Source of the DNA: Henricia sp. BOLD:AAB3569
Taxonomy: Eukaryota; Echinodermata; Asteroidea; Spinulosida; Echinasteridae
Assembly (NCBI GenBank): GCA_037783545.1
Contig: JBBELK010000482.1
Location: 806,001-870,000 of the forward strand
Direction of reading: 5' to 3'
Length of the DNA: 64,000 nt
The notes below the pieces were generated by a model that saw only the letters and a list, made by a program, of their open reading frames with translations, was not told the origin of the DNA and ran no database searches. Below, in pieces: positions 28,527 through 39,625 of the stretch (positions are counted from its first letter, which is position 1; the number at the start of each line of letters is the position of its first letter). Position numbers and translations under genes: made by a program.

Positions 28527-31500
28527 GTAAGAAGATGCCGTGAAAAGAAGACGTTTACAACTTAAGAGTCCCTAACCATTAACGGCAATCGCAGAAGGGT
28601 TTTGGATATAGTTGTGGTCGCCTCAGTAATATACATAAATAAATAAAATAAATAAATAAACAAAAATAAATAAACAAATAAAAATAAACAATTTAAAAAA
28701 AGTGAGAATTAAGATGTTAATCATTATACTTTTCTTAAAATAACTAGTAATATCAAGCTCAGTAAGTGCAGATTTGATGGAAAAAACAATTTTAGGACTA
28801 TAGGAGTGGGAAAAAAATAAAGATTTTCTTAGAAAACACAATTTTTCAGCCAGTCTCATATGTTTTGTATACAACTTTTATAAGTTCAAGGTCTGAAGCC
28901 ATATCTAGCTAGTAGGTCCTCAATTTGTGCTTCGTTCATAGTTTTTGTACATTGAACTTTTGTTGTAGTGTCTTTGGAAATTTGCTTTAAAAAGCACAAT
29001 TTTGGGTAAAAAGTGGCCTTAAGCTTGTGGCCCATAAAAGGTCGGCAAAAGCCAAAAGTATAAATTTACTCTGGTTTTTATTTTTATTTCAATCTGACCT
29101 ACACATTTATTAACAGTGGACACACTCTTACATTTTCTCTCCTCCAGCAACTTAAGATACTACGCCACCCAACCATTCTGAAGTTCTTTGCGTCTTGCGA
29201 CAATGTGGAGGGCACCTATCTGATCACAGAGCAAGTGCGCCCTCTAGAGTTGGTATTGGACAGCCTAACCCCAGAGGAGATATGTGCGGGGCTCTACAAT
29301 ATCGCTGAGGCTCTTAGTTTTCTTCACGATAGAGTAAGTCCAGAAAGTTACTCATTTAAGCTGATTTCATGAAAAAGATAGTTAAGTTCATTGATTTTAA
29401 TTAGAATTATTTTTGCTAATTTATTGTTCTTTTTCTGCTTATATTTAGGGAGGAGCATCCCACAACAATGTTTGTGTGTCGTCAATCTACGTCAGTGTTC
29501 AGGATGGGGGTTGGAGGCTGGGGGGTATGGAACATCTCTGCAAGTTTGAAGACGCAACAGCTCAGGTGAAGCAGGGCTTGAAATACCCACTGAACCGGTG
29601 GACCGAGGCCAGTAATTTAAGCCTCGGTCTAGTGCTTTCTCTACCGTACTAGACCAGAGGTCCAGTGCATTTTTAAACTAACGAACAGTAAATCCACGTT
29701 CCTTGTGGCTTTGGTCTTGTAAAAATAGCGTCGGTCCAGTAAATGATTTAAGCTACTAACCCTGTGGTCTAGCAGATTTTTTCATGAAATTCAAGCCCTG
29801 TGAAGAGCAAACATTTGTTTCTTTTGCAATTTTTGCTGATTCTTCTTGTCCTTGAGTGTGTCAATTTAAGTCTCAAGTCTCTAAGAGCAAGTCCCAATTC
29901 TAGTCCCAAGTCTCTAAGAGCAAGTCCCAATTCAAGTCTCAAGTCTCTAAGAGCAAATCTCAATTCAAGGTCCAAGTCTCGAAGAGCAAGTCCCAATTCA
30001 AGTCTCAAGTTTAAGAGCAAATCTCAATTCAAGTCCCAAGTCTCCAAGAGCAAGTCCCAATTAAAGTCTCAAGTTTTATTACTAAAAAACATTTATTATG
30101 TAAATAGTCAAAGTACAATTCTCACGATTGATGATTTGATTACAAAATATTTGGGTGTTCATTTTTTCCTTTTCTTTTTCTGCTTTCTCAGTTTCTGAAT
30201 GCCAGCCGGCCGCTGCGAAATGCGGATGCAATTCCACCCGAGGAACTTGAAGATATTAAGACGTCAATATCTCCCGAATACGGTCACGCCCGGGATGCCT
30301 ATGCATTTGGGATTCTCGCGCAGAATATGCTCGAGTATCTAACCGATCTTGGTACGTGCCTCAGGGTTTTTCTTTTTAATGTTTAATTTAAACCATTAGT
30401 ACAATTAACGCTTTGGCCAAAATATCCCACAAGTGTCTGTCGTTGTTACATATAATAATGGAAAATTTGCACAGGGAGGTTTAAGAAAGATATGTTTTCA
30501 GACTATCTATAACCCTTTTGGGGCTTATGTTATCTTCTACGAAAAAGTTAAAGTGTAATTGCGTCCAGGCCTAAAAGCTATTTCAATCGGATTGTTTTTT
30601 CTGATGTTCCATATCTCTGTAGGATCCATGAGTGCTAATTTTGAGCGCCGAATCGACAATGAATTTCTGCACAGTGACCCTACAATGCGGCCGAAACTCA
30701 CCACGCTACACAACGATCAACTCTTTAGGTAAGCATTAGTGAAGCGTACGTGACGAATTTACCCGATATTGACAAAAATTTAAAGCCCAAAATTGATAAA
30801 TTTGAGATTTTAAAAATGCTTTTGTATTTAAATTAACACTTGTTTTCACTGAATTTTACCCAAAATAACTCTGGCAAAACACAGAAATTTTAATTTATTT
30901 CAACAAAATTTGGAGTTTGCTCTCGGTCAGTAGCAGTTACACATAATAAAAACAAATGTGAACAGATTTTGTGATTACAAAAATATATTTAATTCGAATG
31001 CAGTCAAAAAAATTTATATATTTTTGCCATATTTCCGAGAAGGAAAAAAGTTATTTAAAAATGTTTTGTTATCTCGCAGAAACGATTTTTTAGAAATCAC
31101 AAACTTCCTAGTTCACCTCACTGTCAAGTCCGAAGCTGCCAAGAACGCGTTCTTCGAAGGTCTAGCACCCAGACTCCATCGCCTACCGAGGCAGCTGATG
31201 GCCAACCGCCTGGCACCGTTGTTACTCTCCAGTTTTGTCATGGCCGAGCCGATGGCCGTTTCCATGGTGCTACCGCATTTCATGACCCCCTTACGAGGTA
31301 GGTTGTTGCAAATAGCGTCGCCTCTTGGTTTACTCTAGTTTTGATCTTTTTGTGAAAAGATTTATACAATGAATGTAGTAAAGACTGTGAAGAGTTAGTA
31401 TTTGTAGTGCTCGACTTGGGGCCAATTTTGTCAAGCTGTTCAGCAGAAAAATTTGCTTAATCAAAAATTTGTTTGCTTTATAAAAATGGGTTAATAGTCA

Positions 31501-34500
31501 AAATTGTATGACAACTTATATTATTTGTAAGAAAATTCATGCGAATTCAATATAAGTTGTCCTACAATTTTTTTTTATAAAGCCAACAAATTTTGAATTA
31601 AGCAAATTTTTCTGCTAAACAGCTTGATGAAATTGGCCCCAATTTCATAGAGGTGTTTAAGCACAAACATTTGCTTAAGCACAAAAAACTCTTGCTTAGT
31701 AGGGAACTTTACCAGTGAAATCCAGATAGAAACGGTGTATGACCAGTATTAGAGGACTGTTTCTTTACCATGACAATCTCATGAAATTTTTGCTGGTAAC
31801 CTCATTTTATCAAGTTTTTCGTGCTTAAGCAATTTTTTATGCTTAAGCAGCTCTATGAAATTGGCCCTTGGTCTTAACTTTTGGCCAATCACTTTTGCCT
31901 TTTTTTTTGCCAAAATTAATCCTGGTAATTAAATTACCTCTTGTCAAATTTTTCTTGAAACTACAACTGTGTCGTTAACAGAAGATTTAAATTTTTAATT
32001 AACCAACTTAAACTCACTGAATTTCCACCGTATGTTAAACCAGAGGTCTGGAGTTCACACCCCACCTCCATCAATATTTTGTCCGTCCTTTTACTTACAG
32101 AAAGCAGCGACAAACATCGCGAGTTCCTCTCGGATCAAATCAACCCATTGTTTTCAGAAGAACTGTTTAAGAAATACCTCATTCATGTCTTTCTGAAGAT
32201 GTTTGCGTCGCGGGAGACGCATGTTCGTATCTGTCTGCTGCGGTATTTTTCATCCTACGTAGACCTATTCGATGTTAACGTGCTAAAAAAGGGCATTTTA
32301 CCGCAGGTGAGTGGATTAATGTGAATATTTTTGACGGCACAATTTTATATTTTTGGAATCACTTTCAAGACTTCCAAAGTTCCAATTCAGTGGTTTCCTC
32401 CAGGTTCAAGTGGACCTGTTTAAAAAAATAGATTCCCACAGAAATGAAATGTGACCTTTTTTTCTGGGAAAATCCTGCAGCTAAAACCCATTGTATCTTT
32501 TGCAATGATCCAATTTTGTTTTTCATGAGTCGTCAAGAAAACCTTACTCAAAGTGTTGATAGCAATGGTAACAAACACCACATGAATTTATTTCCGTCCA
32601 AAATGGTATTTCATGCTGGAAATTGACAACCGAAGGTGGTTTTCTATGGCAGTCCTGTGCACCATTCACTTGTACACAAAATCCATATATAGATTTTCAA
32701 GGTTTTCTGAAGCATTGATGCATCTAATAAATTAATAAATAAATAAAATTTCCGCTTCTGTTTCTAAGTTCAGTTCCTAGGGATTTTTTATTTGTTTACT
32801 TTCATCAGCTTCTAATTGGCTTAAAAGACTACCACGATGAACTAGTCTCTGCGAGTCTGAAAGGTTTAGCGGACATCGTACCGATACTAGGAGCACAGGT
32901 GGTTGTGGGCGGAGACAGGATCAAGTACTTTGTGGAAGGACGACCGAAGGTATGTGAAACATATCGTACATATTGTAGCTTTGTATCCAAAAGTATATTT
33001 TCCTAAAGTCTTGCAAAATTTTATCGAGCCGATTAAAAGATTTCTGAAAATCTATTTTCTGCTTAAAATTCGGAGTACTATTTATATATCTTTACGTTTT
33101 TAAAATTTTTTTTCCAAATTGTCACGCAAAAGATTGTGGCACTTTTGTTTGCCGTCATCGAATTGCCAGTGACTGCCTACTGACTTATCCTAAACTGGGT
33201 AGGATTGACCAGACACTCGATACCATTGTCCCTTCATCACCCGGAGGTTAGCGGACCTGTAAAAATACCGGCGGGGCCCGGGCCCTTAAACTGCAAGGGA
33301 AACGGCCGGCCTTGCGGGACCATTTAGACACGGTACCGTGTGTCTGGGGGATCCTCTATAACCGACCTCCTAGGGGCTTCCTTGGAAAACTGTCCAGAAT
33401 CCATGTAGTACTTATATATATATACATGTATATAATGTTAGTTCAATTATATTAAAACATATCATTTGTTATCCATATAACTGATCCTAATTATTTAATT
33501 ATTAACAATTATTTAATTATCTTTAATTAATACCAAGTATTTTATATATTAACTTAATCCCGCCATGAATATGGCCTCTGATGCCGGCATGGCGTTAAAC
33601 TCCAAACTCACTCACTCACTCACTCCTAAACTGGGTGGCCAATTCCTGTCAAATAATCAGATCTGGTTTATGAACTAGGGTGCAACTTTGCTGAACAATG
33701 ACATAACTTTTGATTTTCTTGATTGATTTTGGTGAAATGAAGACCATTTTTCATGTCGGATAATTTTCTTTCGGGATCCAGGGAAACCTCATCCTCTTGC
33801 AACAGTGCCTCTTTAAAATTTGCCTGTTGAAATTTGCCCCAATTACGCTGTGGAAGCAGCGACAGAAATCTTGTCGCCGCTCTGGGCCAATCAGGACGCT
33901 TGGCAGTACATTGCGGGCATTCATATACACTCGCACAGATGTATTCAGCATTATATGTATTCAGCATTATATTTTTAAAAATCTGGCTGGAGAAATATCT
34001 TTAAGTTATTAAACTTAATTTGATGTATGTCTGTCTCAGGACCAAATGGTTGTTTTTTGTACACTTTCTGGTGCTTTGATTCATTTAATTTTCCAACATG
34101 GTGAGACATTTTAAACTTACCGGTTATCAAAATCCACCTGCAGTTTTTCACTGCTTAATTTGTTAATTTGTTTTCAAGTGAGAATTTATTATTAAAGGTG
34201 ACTTTTCATTGTTACCTTATTTACATTGAAGTGTACATGATTGATTTTCAGTTTCCCAGCCAAAAGGAGAGTCCCCTTAAATCGATGGACAACATCGCCA
34301 ACTTAACCGCCGTCAGCGGCGTTATCACTGTGCCACCCCTGGAAAAGACCACGGACACGCAACCCCCCACAGTCCCTCTCGGTAACGGCAACAGCGGGGG
34401 AAACCACGCCTCGGATAAAGACGCAGAGGCTTTGGCGGTTGCTATGCAACAGGAAGAACGCGACAAACGGCGGGAAGAAATGAGGATTAAGAATGAGCAG

Positions 34501-36661
34501 CGAAGACGCGACAGAGAAGCGAAAAAGATTCAGATAAAAAGCGAGAAAGGTATGGGTTAGTGGGGGGTGGGGGAGGGGTGGACCCAATGCGTACACCCAA
34601 CGTTAAAGCATATGGGTGACGTCACGAAATATGCGTACATTATATGCATTTGTGCGTACATACTTAATGGACGGCCTCATAATTGTATTGGGTATACAAA
34701 AACACCAGCTGAAAGAGAATTTAATTCCAGAAATTTTGACACCCCGTTTTGTTGCAATTGACCGAATATCATGTTGTTTATATTTAAACAAAATCCCGAA
34801 TTTAAGTAGTTATATTTTTTTTCACAGTTACTTTGTTGTCCATGGCAAATGTGAGAAAGGATTCGATCGAATCACTTGACGAAACCCGCACCGAAGAACT
34901 GTCTCCAAAAACAGATGGACCAAATTATTTCGAGGAGTTTGAAGGAAGATTAGAGAGGCGAACAGTCACTCCAAGTGATGACCACAAAGATTTTCAGAAG
35001 GAGGAAGATGATTATTCAGATTGGGATGGTGTTAATGAGCAGGAAGGCAAAACTGACCAATCAGGAGACTCGTTAGATCCGAATCCAGAATCTGTTTTGA
35101 ACCCAGGTGTGCATGAGGATGTTTTTGTCAAATCTGATTGGACGAAAATGTCAGGTGACAAGGACACGACCAGTTCTGATCGGATGCAGGCAAAGGAAAA
35201 GGGACAAGCCTCTTCCAAGAAGGCATTACAACTCAAAAAACCAGCTCCAGCAAAATCTTCCGCCGAACCTAAAAATGAAACCGTAAAACAAAACAGACTT
35301 CAGTCCGGTGCCAAAAATTCTTCAAAGAGGCCAAAGAAGCTTGTAAAATTGCCTGCCAAACCAACAGAACTCGGCAGCGAATTTTCAATTCCTGACATTG
35401 TGGTGTCGCCAAAGGCGCAGAGTCTGGAGCCAGATTTCTTTGCTGATATGGAACCATCGCTGTCCTTTTTGGCTAACTCTAGAGCGTCGGAATCAAAGAA
35501 AAAAGTTGATTCAAAGTCGGAGAAAAAGTCTACTTCTTTGTCTTTCAAGACGACTTCTACTTCCGAGTTTGGGAATGAAGTAAGTAACAATCATTAATGA
35601 TGAATGTAAATTAATTTTCTTGGTTTATGTTTAAAAAAGATCTGAAGGACTGACAAAAATGTCCAGGCAACTTCAGAATCTAGGTTTCCCCGGATCCTGT
35701 TGGGGTATCTTCTAACATGAAAAAGTCCTCTTTATTTCATCAAAATCAGGCTAAAATGGAGTAATGCCAGTGACTGCCTACTGACTTATCCTAAACTGGT
35801 TGGCCTGTTCTTGTCAAACCAGATCTGGTTTATGAACTAGGGTGCGACTTTGCTAAACAATGTCATAACTTCTGATTTTCTTGATTGATTTTGGTGAAAT
35901 GAAGACCATTTGTCATGTCGGATAATTTTCTTTCGGGATCCAGGGAAACCTCATCCTCTTGCAACAGTGTCTCTTTAACGCACTCGTGTGTCCCGAGGCC
36001 CTATTTCGCTGTTGAAGCAGCAACATAAATCTTGTCGCTGCTCTGGGCCAATCATGATGCTTGGCAGTACATTAAGGGGCTGCGGGCGTTCAAGTACACG
36101 CGCGCAGATTGTAAATAATTGGTAGCACTGGCCGTGTCTGCGTCGGCGATTGGCTGCTATTTAAAGCATACAAGGGAATCCGTTCAATTCAAGTTTGTCA
36201 TCATGCATCCCCGTTATTAATTTGAAAAACTGCGGAGTAAAATAAGATCGTCGCCGAAAATTTCGGTAGAAAGGGAAAGTCACAAAGAATAAAAACTTCT
36301 GGAAAGTATAGAAATCGTTTCTTTTTAGCATAACATGACCAATCAAATTAAATTGCAGCAAAATGACTCATGTGTGCGTTTGCTAAGCGTAACAGCCGCT
36401 TAACTTCACAGATTTGTGTGCATTTCCTCAGGAGATTGTAACGGCACTTAGCAGAGTTGAAATACCCTGCGATCTCAGGATGAGGGAAACCTAGATTCTG
36501 ACGTTGCCTAGTTTGGCCTGGACAATCTTTGGGGCGCCCTGGCTTAGTTGCTAACTATGAACATATTTGTTGCAATTTATTATTTTTTAAAACCAATTCT
36601 CTTTTAGGGCGACGGTTGGGGAGCAGATGACGATTTCAGTTGGGACGAAATGGACAGTTGA
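28353..36661 (+). CDS. SCYL3: SCY1-like pseudokinase 3 (PACE-1), complete, 11 exons
   Basis: Encodes 803 aa (human SCYL3: 742). The N-terminus MGAESS parallels human MGSENS and is a likely N-myristoylation site. The pseudokinase domain (about 20-270) lacks catalytic motifs: the HRD region reads LHDRGGASHNN and the DFG position is LGGM. HEAT-like helices follow (about 280-440), including [28 protein letters not shown] and [11 protein letters not shown]. The C-terminal part is charged and low complexity but keeps [12 protein letters not shown] (human WFADMIPEIKPSAAFL) and the acidic/Trp end [17 protein letters not shown]. Family knowledge: binds ezrin's C-terminus at the Golgi and lamellipodia. 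SCYL1 and SCYL2 fit less well. Exons are listed separately; all phases agree. Confidence 0.96.
28527..29147. other. SCYL3 intron 1: AT-rich, simple repeats
   Basis: AAATAAATAAA-type low complexity at about 28635-28690. No element or gene recognised. Confidence 0.6.
29148..29333 (+). CDS. SCYL3: SCYL3 exon 2 (kinase-like N-lobe)
   Basis: 186 nt, acceptor CCTCCAG, donor GTAAGT; phase 0. [14 protein letters not shown], then [18 protein letters not shown] and [14 protein letters not shown], colinear with human LKTLRHPCLLRFL and LLALIFLHDRG. Confidence 0.96.
29449..29565 (+). CDS. SCYL3: SCYL3 exon 3 (degenerate catalytic loop)
   Basis: 117 nt, acceptor ATTTAG, donor GTGAAG; phase 0. [14 protein letters not shown] and [13 protein letters not shown] match human LTHNNVCLSSVFVS and GHWKLGGMETVCK. 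A hAT-like element begins at the seventh base of the following intron. Confidence 0.96.
29572..29800. mobile_element. 229-bp hAT-like MITE at the SCYL3 exon 3 donor
   Basis: Ends CAGGGCTTGAA and TTCAAGCCCTG, the hAT-type TIR. TGAAG flanks both sides (29567-29571, 29801-29805). The left flank is the 5' splice site itself (GTGAAG). A second family member lies at 52918-53347. Confidence 0.75.
29862..30077. repeat. Minisatellite in SCYL3 intron 3, unit about 31 bp
   Basis: Repeats of CAAGTCTCTAAGAGCAAGTC followed by CCAATTCAAGTCT, six to seven units. Long open frames on both strands across it are repeat artefacts. Confidence 0.88.
30192..30351 (+). CDS. SCYL3: SCYL3 exon 4 (kinase-like C-lobe)
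   Basis: 160 nt, acceptor TCTCAG, donor GTACGT; phase 0 in, phase 1 out. Encodes AIPPEELED, then [20 protein letters not shown] (human CHGHARDAFSFGTLVE). Confidence 0.95.
30435..30545. repeat. Degenerate fragment of the foldback family
   Basis: TGGAAAATTTGCACAGGG, TATAACCCTTTTGGGGC and TTATGTTATCTTCT resemble the inner arm of 5974-6396. Confidence 0.45.
30623..30728 (+). CDS. SCYL3: SCYL3 exon 5
   Basis: 106 nt, acceptor CTGTAG, donor GTAAGC; phase 1 in, phase 2 out. Encodes [20 protein letters not shown], ending the pseudokinase domain (human LLNPIPKCRPALCTLLSHDFF). Confidence 0.94.
31080..31297 (+). CDS. SCYL3: SCYL3 exon 6 (first HEAT-like helices)
   Basis: 218 nt, acceptor TCGCAG, donor GTAGGT; phase 2 in, phase 1 out. 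[18 protein letters not shown] and [19 protein letters not shown] track human NDFLEVVNFLKSLTLKSE and LIASRLVPLLLNQLVFAEP. Confidence 0.96.
31418..31640. mobile_element. Palindromic MITE (GGGGCCAATTT family), copy 1
   Basis: GGGGCCAATTTTGTCAAGCT faces AGCTTGATGAAATTGGCCCC. The arms extend through GCAGAAAAATTTGCTTAA. SCYL3 intron 6. Confidence 0.8.
31637..31869. mobile_element. Palindromic MITE (GGGGCCAATTT family), copy 2, abutting copy 1
   Basis: Starts CCCCAATTTCATAGAGGTGT and ends AGCTCTATGAAATTGGCCC. It shares its terminal CCCC with copy 1. Confidence 0.7.
32101..32306 (+). CDS. SCYL3: SCYL3 exon 7 (HEAT-like repeats)
   Basis: 206 nt, acceptor TTACAG, donor GTGAGT; phase 1 in, phase 0 out. 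[20 protein letters not shown] and [18 protein letters not shown]. Confidence 0.95.
32809..32949 (+). CDS. SCYL3: SCYL3 exon 8 (HEAT-like repeats)
   Basis: 141 nt, acceptor CATCAG, donor GTATGT; phase 0. [20 protein letters not shown] and [14 protein letters not shown] correspond to human LLGLRDTSDSIVAITLHSLA and GPEVVVGGERTKIF. Confidence 0.95.
33154..33945 (+). repeat. Older dispersed repeat carrying a retroposon (33201-33623)
   Basis: Outer parts match 35763-36110 (GCCAGTGACTGCCTACTGAC, GGATCCAGGGAAACCTCATC). The 423-bp insert is GC-rich at its 5' end, contains ATGGCCTCTGATGCCGGCAT and ends in a (CACT)n tail. TCCTAAACTGGGT flanks it at 33188-33200 and 33624-33636, a 13-bp target duplication. 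Confidence 0.8.
34252..34549 (+). CDS. SCYL3: SCYL3 exon 9 (linker with charged helix)
   Basis: 298 nt, acceptor TTTCAG, donor GTATGG; phase 0 in, phase 1 out. Low-complexity linker, then a highly charged helix [20 protein letters not shown]. Such a helix ends SCYL1 but is not prominent in human SCYL3. Confidence 0.9.
34828..35579 (+). CDS. SCYL3: SCYL3 exon 10 (long acidic region, ezrin-binding part)
   Basis: 752 nt, acceptor TCACAG, donor GTAAGT; phase 1 in, phase 0 out. Acidic/Ser-rich, containing [11 protein letters not shown] and [13 protein letters not shown], the latter conserved with human SCYL3. Antisense open frames here are shadows. Confidence 0.94.
35763..36110 (+). repeat. Dispersed repeat, uninterrupted copy (SCYL3 intron 10)
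   Basis: Reads CTTATCCTAAACTGGTTGGC continuously where the 33154-33945 copy is interrupted. Confidence 0.75.
36608..36661 (+). CDS. SCYL3: SCYL3 exon 11 (C-terminus)
   Basis: 54 nt, acceptor TTTTAG, stop TGA 36659-36661. [17 protein letters not shown] matches the human end GWEEEGELNWEDNNW in character. Confidence 0.94.
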   Translation, partial: GDGWGADDDFSWDEMDS

Positions 36662-36699
36662 TACTTACGCGGAGGTGGCCATGTTAAATATGCAACTCC

Positions 36700-36955
36700 T
36701 AATTTAAAGGCAGTATACATCATTGGTAATCTCGAAAATTAGAAATGTTCACAGATTTACGCCTAACTTACACAATATAAACATAACATATGGTATGGTA
36801 TGGTGCCTAATCACCATTGAAACGAAACAAACATATTTGAGGATATAAACATGATGACCGTAGAAAACTTCCCATGAAAGGGTTTTGTCTGAAGTGCTAT
36901 AGTCTTTGAGAAATGAGTAAAACGATTAGTTTTCGTCTCATGAGACAAAAATTCA
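36700..36955 (-). repeat. Dispersed repeat just downstream of SCYL3
   Basis: Inverse of 10955-11133 (AGAAATGTTCACAGATTTAC, AACATGATGACCGTAGAAAA, CGTCTCATGAGAC). It is interrupted at about 36787-36840 by a short GGTGCCTAATCACCATTGAA segment related to the Thr-tRNA-like SINE body. Confidence 0.65.
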
Positions 36956-37449
36956 ATTCGCCCCAAACCACTTCGCCCAAATGCCACTTCGTGCACAGGC
37001 CGTGGATCAGGGCGAAGTGATTTTGGGGCGAACTCTTTTTTGACTGTTTTCTCAAAAGTTAGACGAAGTACGGAGCTGGTTTTTGCTCATGTTGGTTTTA
37101 ATCATGCATATCTTCAATCACACGGGGCAAAAACTATTTGTAACAGTTTACCAAAATTACCAATCATGTATACTATCTTCAAATGTTGGTTGGATCCCGA
37201 TGAGGCCCATTTAATTTCTCTCTCAACCCATATGGATTAGGCAGATATTGTATTTGTACACCATGAAAATTTGCTAGTGATTTTTTTGGGAAACGCAGGG
37301 ATGTCACTGTTTTTTTTCTTTATCAACTTGCGGCGAGCATAAACCAAATTTAGCCTTTTGTGCCTTGGTTGGAAGTATTTGGTTAAGTATAAGTTTTATT
37401 TGGGTTAAACTGATTTTTTAATAAACAATTATTGACTGGTGTGGTGCAG

Positions 37450-37540
37450 GATATGGGGTTTTAACACCCGAGGGAGCTCATAGCACCCGAGGCAACGCTG
37501 AGGGTGCTATGAGCTCCCGAGGGTGTTAAAACCCATATCC
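37450..37540. repeat. 91-bp near-perfect palindrome
   Basis: GGGGTTTTAACACCCGAGGG, then AGCTCATAGCACCC, face GGGTGCTATGAGCT and CCCGAGGGTGTTAAAACCC. About an 11-nt loop. Confidence 0.8.
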
Positions 37541-38570
37541 CACATTACATGTCTTGGTCTCCGTACAGCATAATAATATCGTTTCTATTATTTGGAATTT
37601 TAAATTGTAAAAACAATTCGTCTCTGCACTTTCGCTAGTCTTCGGATTACTACCTGTGCGTGTGTAACATTGCACGCGTACCAGTTTGTTGTTTTGGCAC
37701 ACAGCGTGTGGAATAATGCGATGTGCGTGCGCCTCTAATGGGAGCCTCATACAGCGCGTTACGCGTGCTATGGACGGGGGCAAAGAACACGCAGATCGCT
37801 TCATGCGATATGAAGTTAAACGCGCGTACGGCCGGGTCATATGAGTTTTTATCGCATGGACATGTGACCGTTCTGGACCAATGAAACTGCAGTATTCCAA
37901 GACGGGGTATAACAAAAGTATATATTATAAAAAAAAAAAACTTAATCATCCTTAAATTTATTTTTAAGTTTTTAAATTGTGACCAGTGTGTCGTATCAAG
38001 ATTGCATTTGTGATGGTCATTTTCGGTAATTCAGAGTATTGCATGCATGTTGCCCATAATCCTCCACAAATGTAGACTTGTTCCCGTTCCACATACCACG
38101 AATGAATAGAAGGACCGGCTGCCGTCGTGTTTAGCATTACGTGATGCATTTATTTTTAGGAGCACATAACCATTAATTTTTCAAGCGCTCTGTGCTACGG
38201 CCCAAGTGTTTGTAACCGCAGCCAGTATATAACAATTCCATATCTGGCCAATACAAATTTAATCTAACCTTAAAAATTTCCACATGCCCATTATAGGCTG
38301 GGAACAAAAATCAAATCTTGTCTGCGCGGCGTCCATTCAAATTCTCGAAACAATGACGAATCGTACCCAACTTCTGAATATCGTATGAACTTGAAACAAG
38401 CATCTTTTTAAAACTTTACATCCTATGTCTGGTGCATGCTTATGTGTGAAGCAGTTGGACAGTCAAAAGGGTCGTCTCTTGCCATGATTAAGTGTTACAT
38501 CATTCATTCTAAATACAACAAAAGGATGATTTCCGTGCACCAAGATTTACCATTACAAATTTATTCGTGT

Positions 38571-38702
38571 TAAGCTGGCCTCCCACTGTGCGATTTTTGC
38601 CACGATTTGGTGAGATTACCAGAGACTGTATACGACTCTATGCACAATCGTACCAAATCGTTTGAAATTTGTGGCAAAAATTGCAGTGGGAGGCCCGCTT
38701 TA
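38571..38702. repeat. 130-bp palindromic MITE
   Basis: TAAGCTGGCCTCCCACTGTG opposite GCAGTGGGAGGCCCGCTTTA. Inner arms ATTTTTGCCACGATTTGG and CCAAATCGTTTG...GGCAAAAAT. Confidence 0.7.
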
Positions 38703-38721
38703 GTCAGTGTGTGCTTTCACT

Positions 38722-38873
38722 AAAGTGAAAATGTCACCCTTTGTGTGATGCTAAGATTACTGGGTCTACACTAAAACCAGTGAACTGTTTCCCTGCGCTT
38801 TAGCAATGTATGTTTCAGATTACTAGTGAATGTTTAGACCCAGTTACCCTAGTAACTGACATCACACTTTAGT
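38722..38873. mobile_element. 150-bp MITE (ACTGGGTCT family), copy 1
   Basis: TTACTGGGTCTACAC faces GTTTAGACCCAGTTACC. GTGAACTGTTTCCCTGC is shared with 44078-44203 (inverse) and 50848-50997. Confidence 0.75.
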
Positions 38874-39494
38874 CTGTACGTCCATAATGTTGTGGATTTT
38901 TTAATCAATAATTCCTTTGCATGGAGCAGCTGTAATGTCTTAAGAATAAACGTTGTGATGGACACGGATTTTGGTATATTAGAGCAAGCCTTGGTATTTT
39001 TCCCCCCACAGGATTTCATGGTTTCAACATTAAAAATGGACTGTCTGTGTTTAGGCCAATTTGGGCGTAAAGAAATATTTAAAAGTTAAATGACTATTTT
39101 TCTAGATTAGACAGTTATCAGCTTTCATTTGGTACCGAGTCAATAACTAAACAAGAAATATTGTTTTCATTGACGGGGTTATGACGTAACTATTTTACAT
39201 GTACATTTTTAAAAAGGAAGATCTATACTGTGCCGGCTGGTACATGTGCATGCAGCATGGGTATAGTACATGTTGCTCGTGAAATGGGTCGGCCTAGGTC
39301 ACAAGTCATGAATATTCATTACCATTAATATTTTTCTCATTGGTCGCTGGTAAGCCAATCAGATTGAAACCCTTTAAGATAAAGGCTCGTCTATCCAGTT
39401 TAAATATTTTTTGTTAGACTACTTTCTAAGTTAGTTTGCTTGTGTAAATTAATTGTTTAATCCTTTCACCCAAACATGGACAGTCTATCTTCAA

Positions 39495-39625
39495 TAGACT
39501 ACTCACAATAAGTAAGGATATTGTGGGGTGTCCGCAGATTGAGGGTATGCTTGAATGATTTTGTATATGATTAGACAATTGTATCTGCACGACAGACACC
39601 TTGTCACAGCAATAAGTCATTTGGG
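39495..39625. repeat. Dispersed repeat shared with 5690-5825
   Basis: TTTGTATATGATTAGACAAT and ACACCTTGTCACAG blocks, same orientation. Confidence 0.6.

Noticed and set aside
29769-30198. Ser/Lys-rich and Leu/Arg-rich open frames
   Set aside because: Both are readings of the 31-bp minisatellite in SCYL3 intron 3.
35012-35590. Minus-strand open frames over SCYL3 exon 10
   Set aside because: Shadow frames of the long coding exon; no independent support.
28353-36661. Assignment to SCYL1 or SCYL2
   Set aside because: HNNVC plus KLGGM/RLGGM, VVVGGDR, FADM and the N-terminal MGxExS all fit SCYL3. The charged helix in exon 9 recalls SCYL1, but that gene lacks these features together.
37526-37949. 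Open frames of 99 and 129 aa downstream of SCYL3
   Set aside because: Overlapping frames on the same strand, no protein similarity recognised, no splice or start context.
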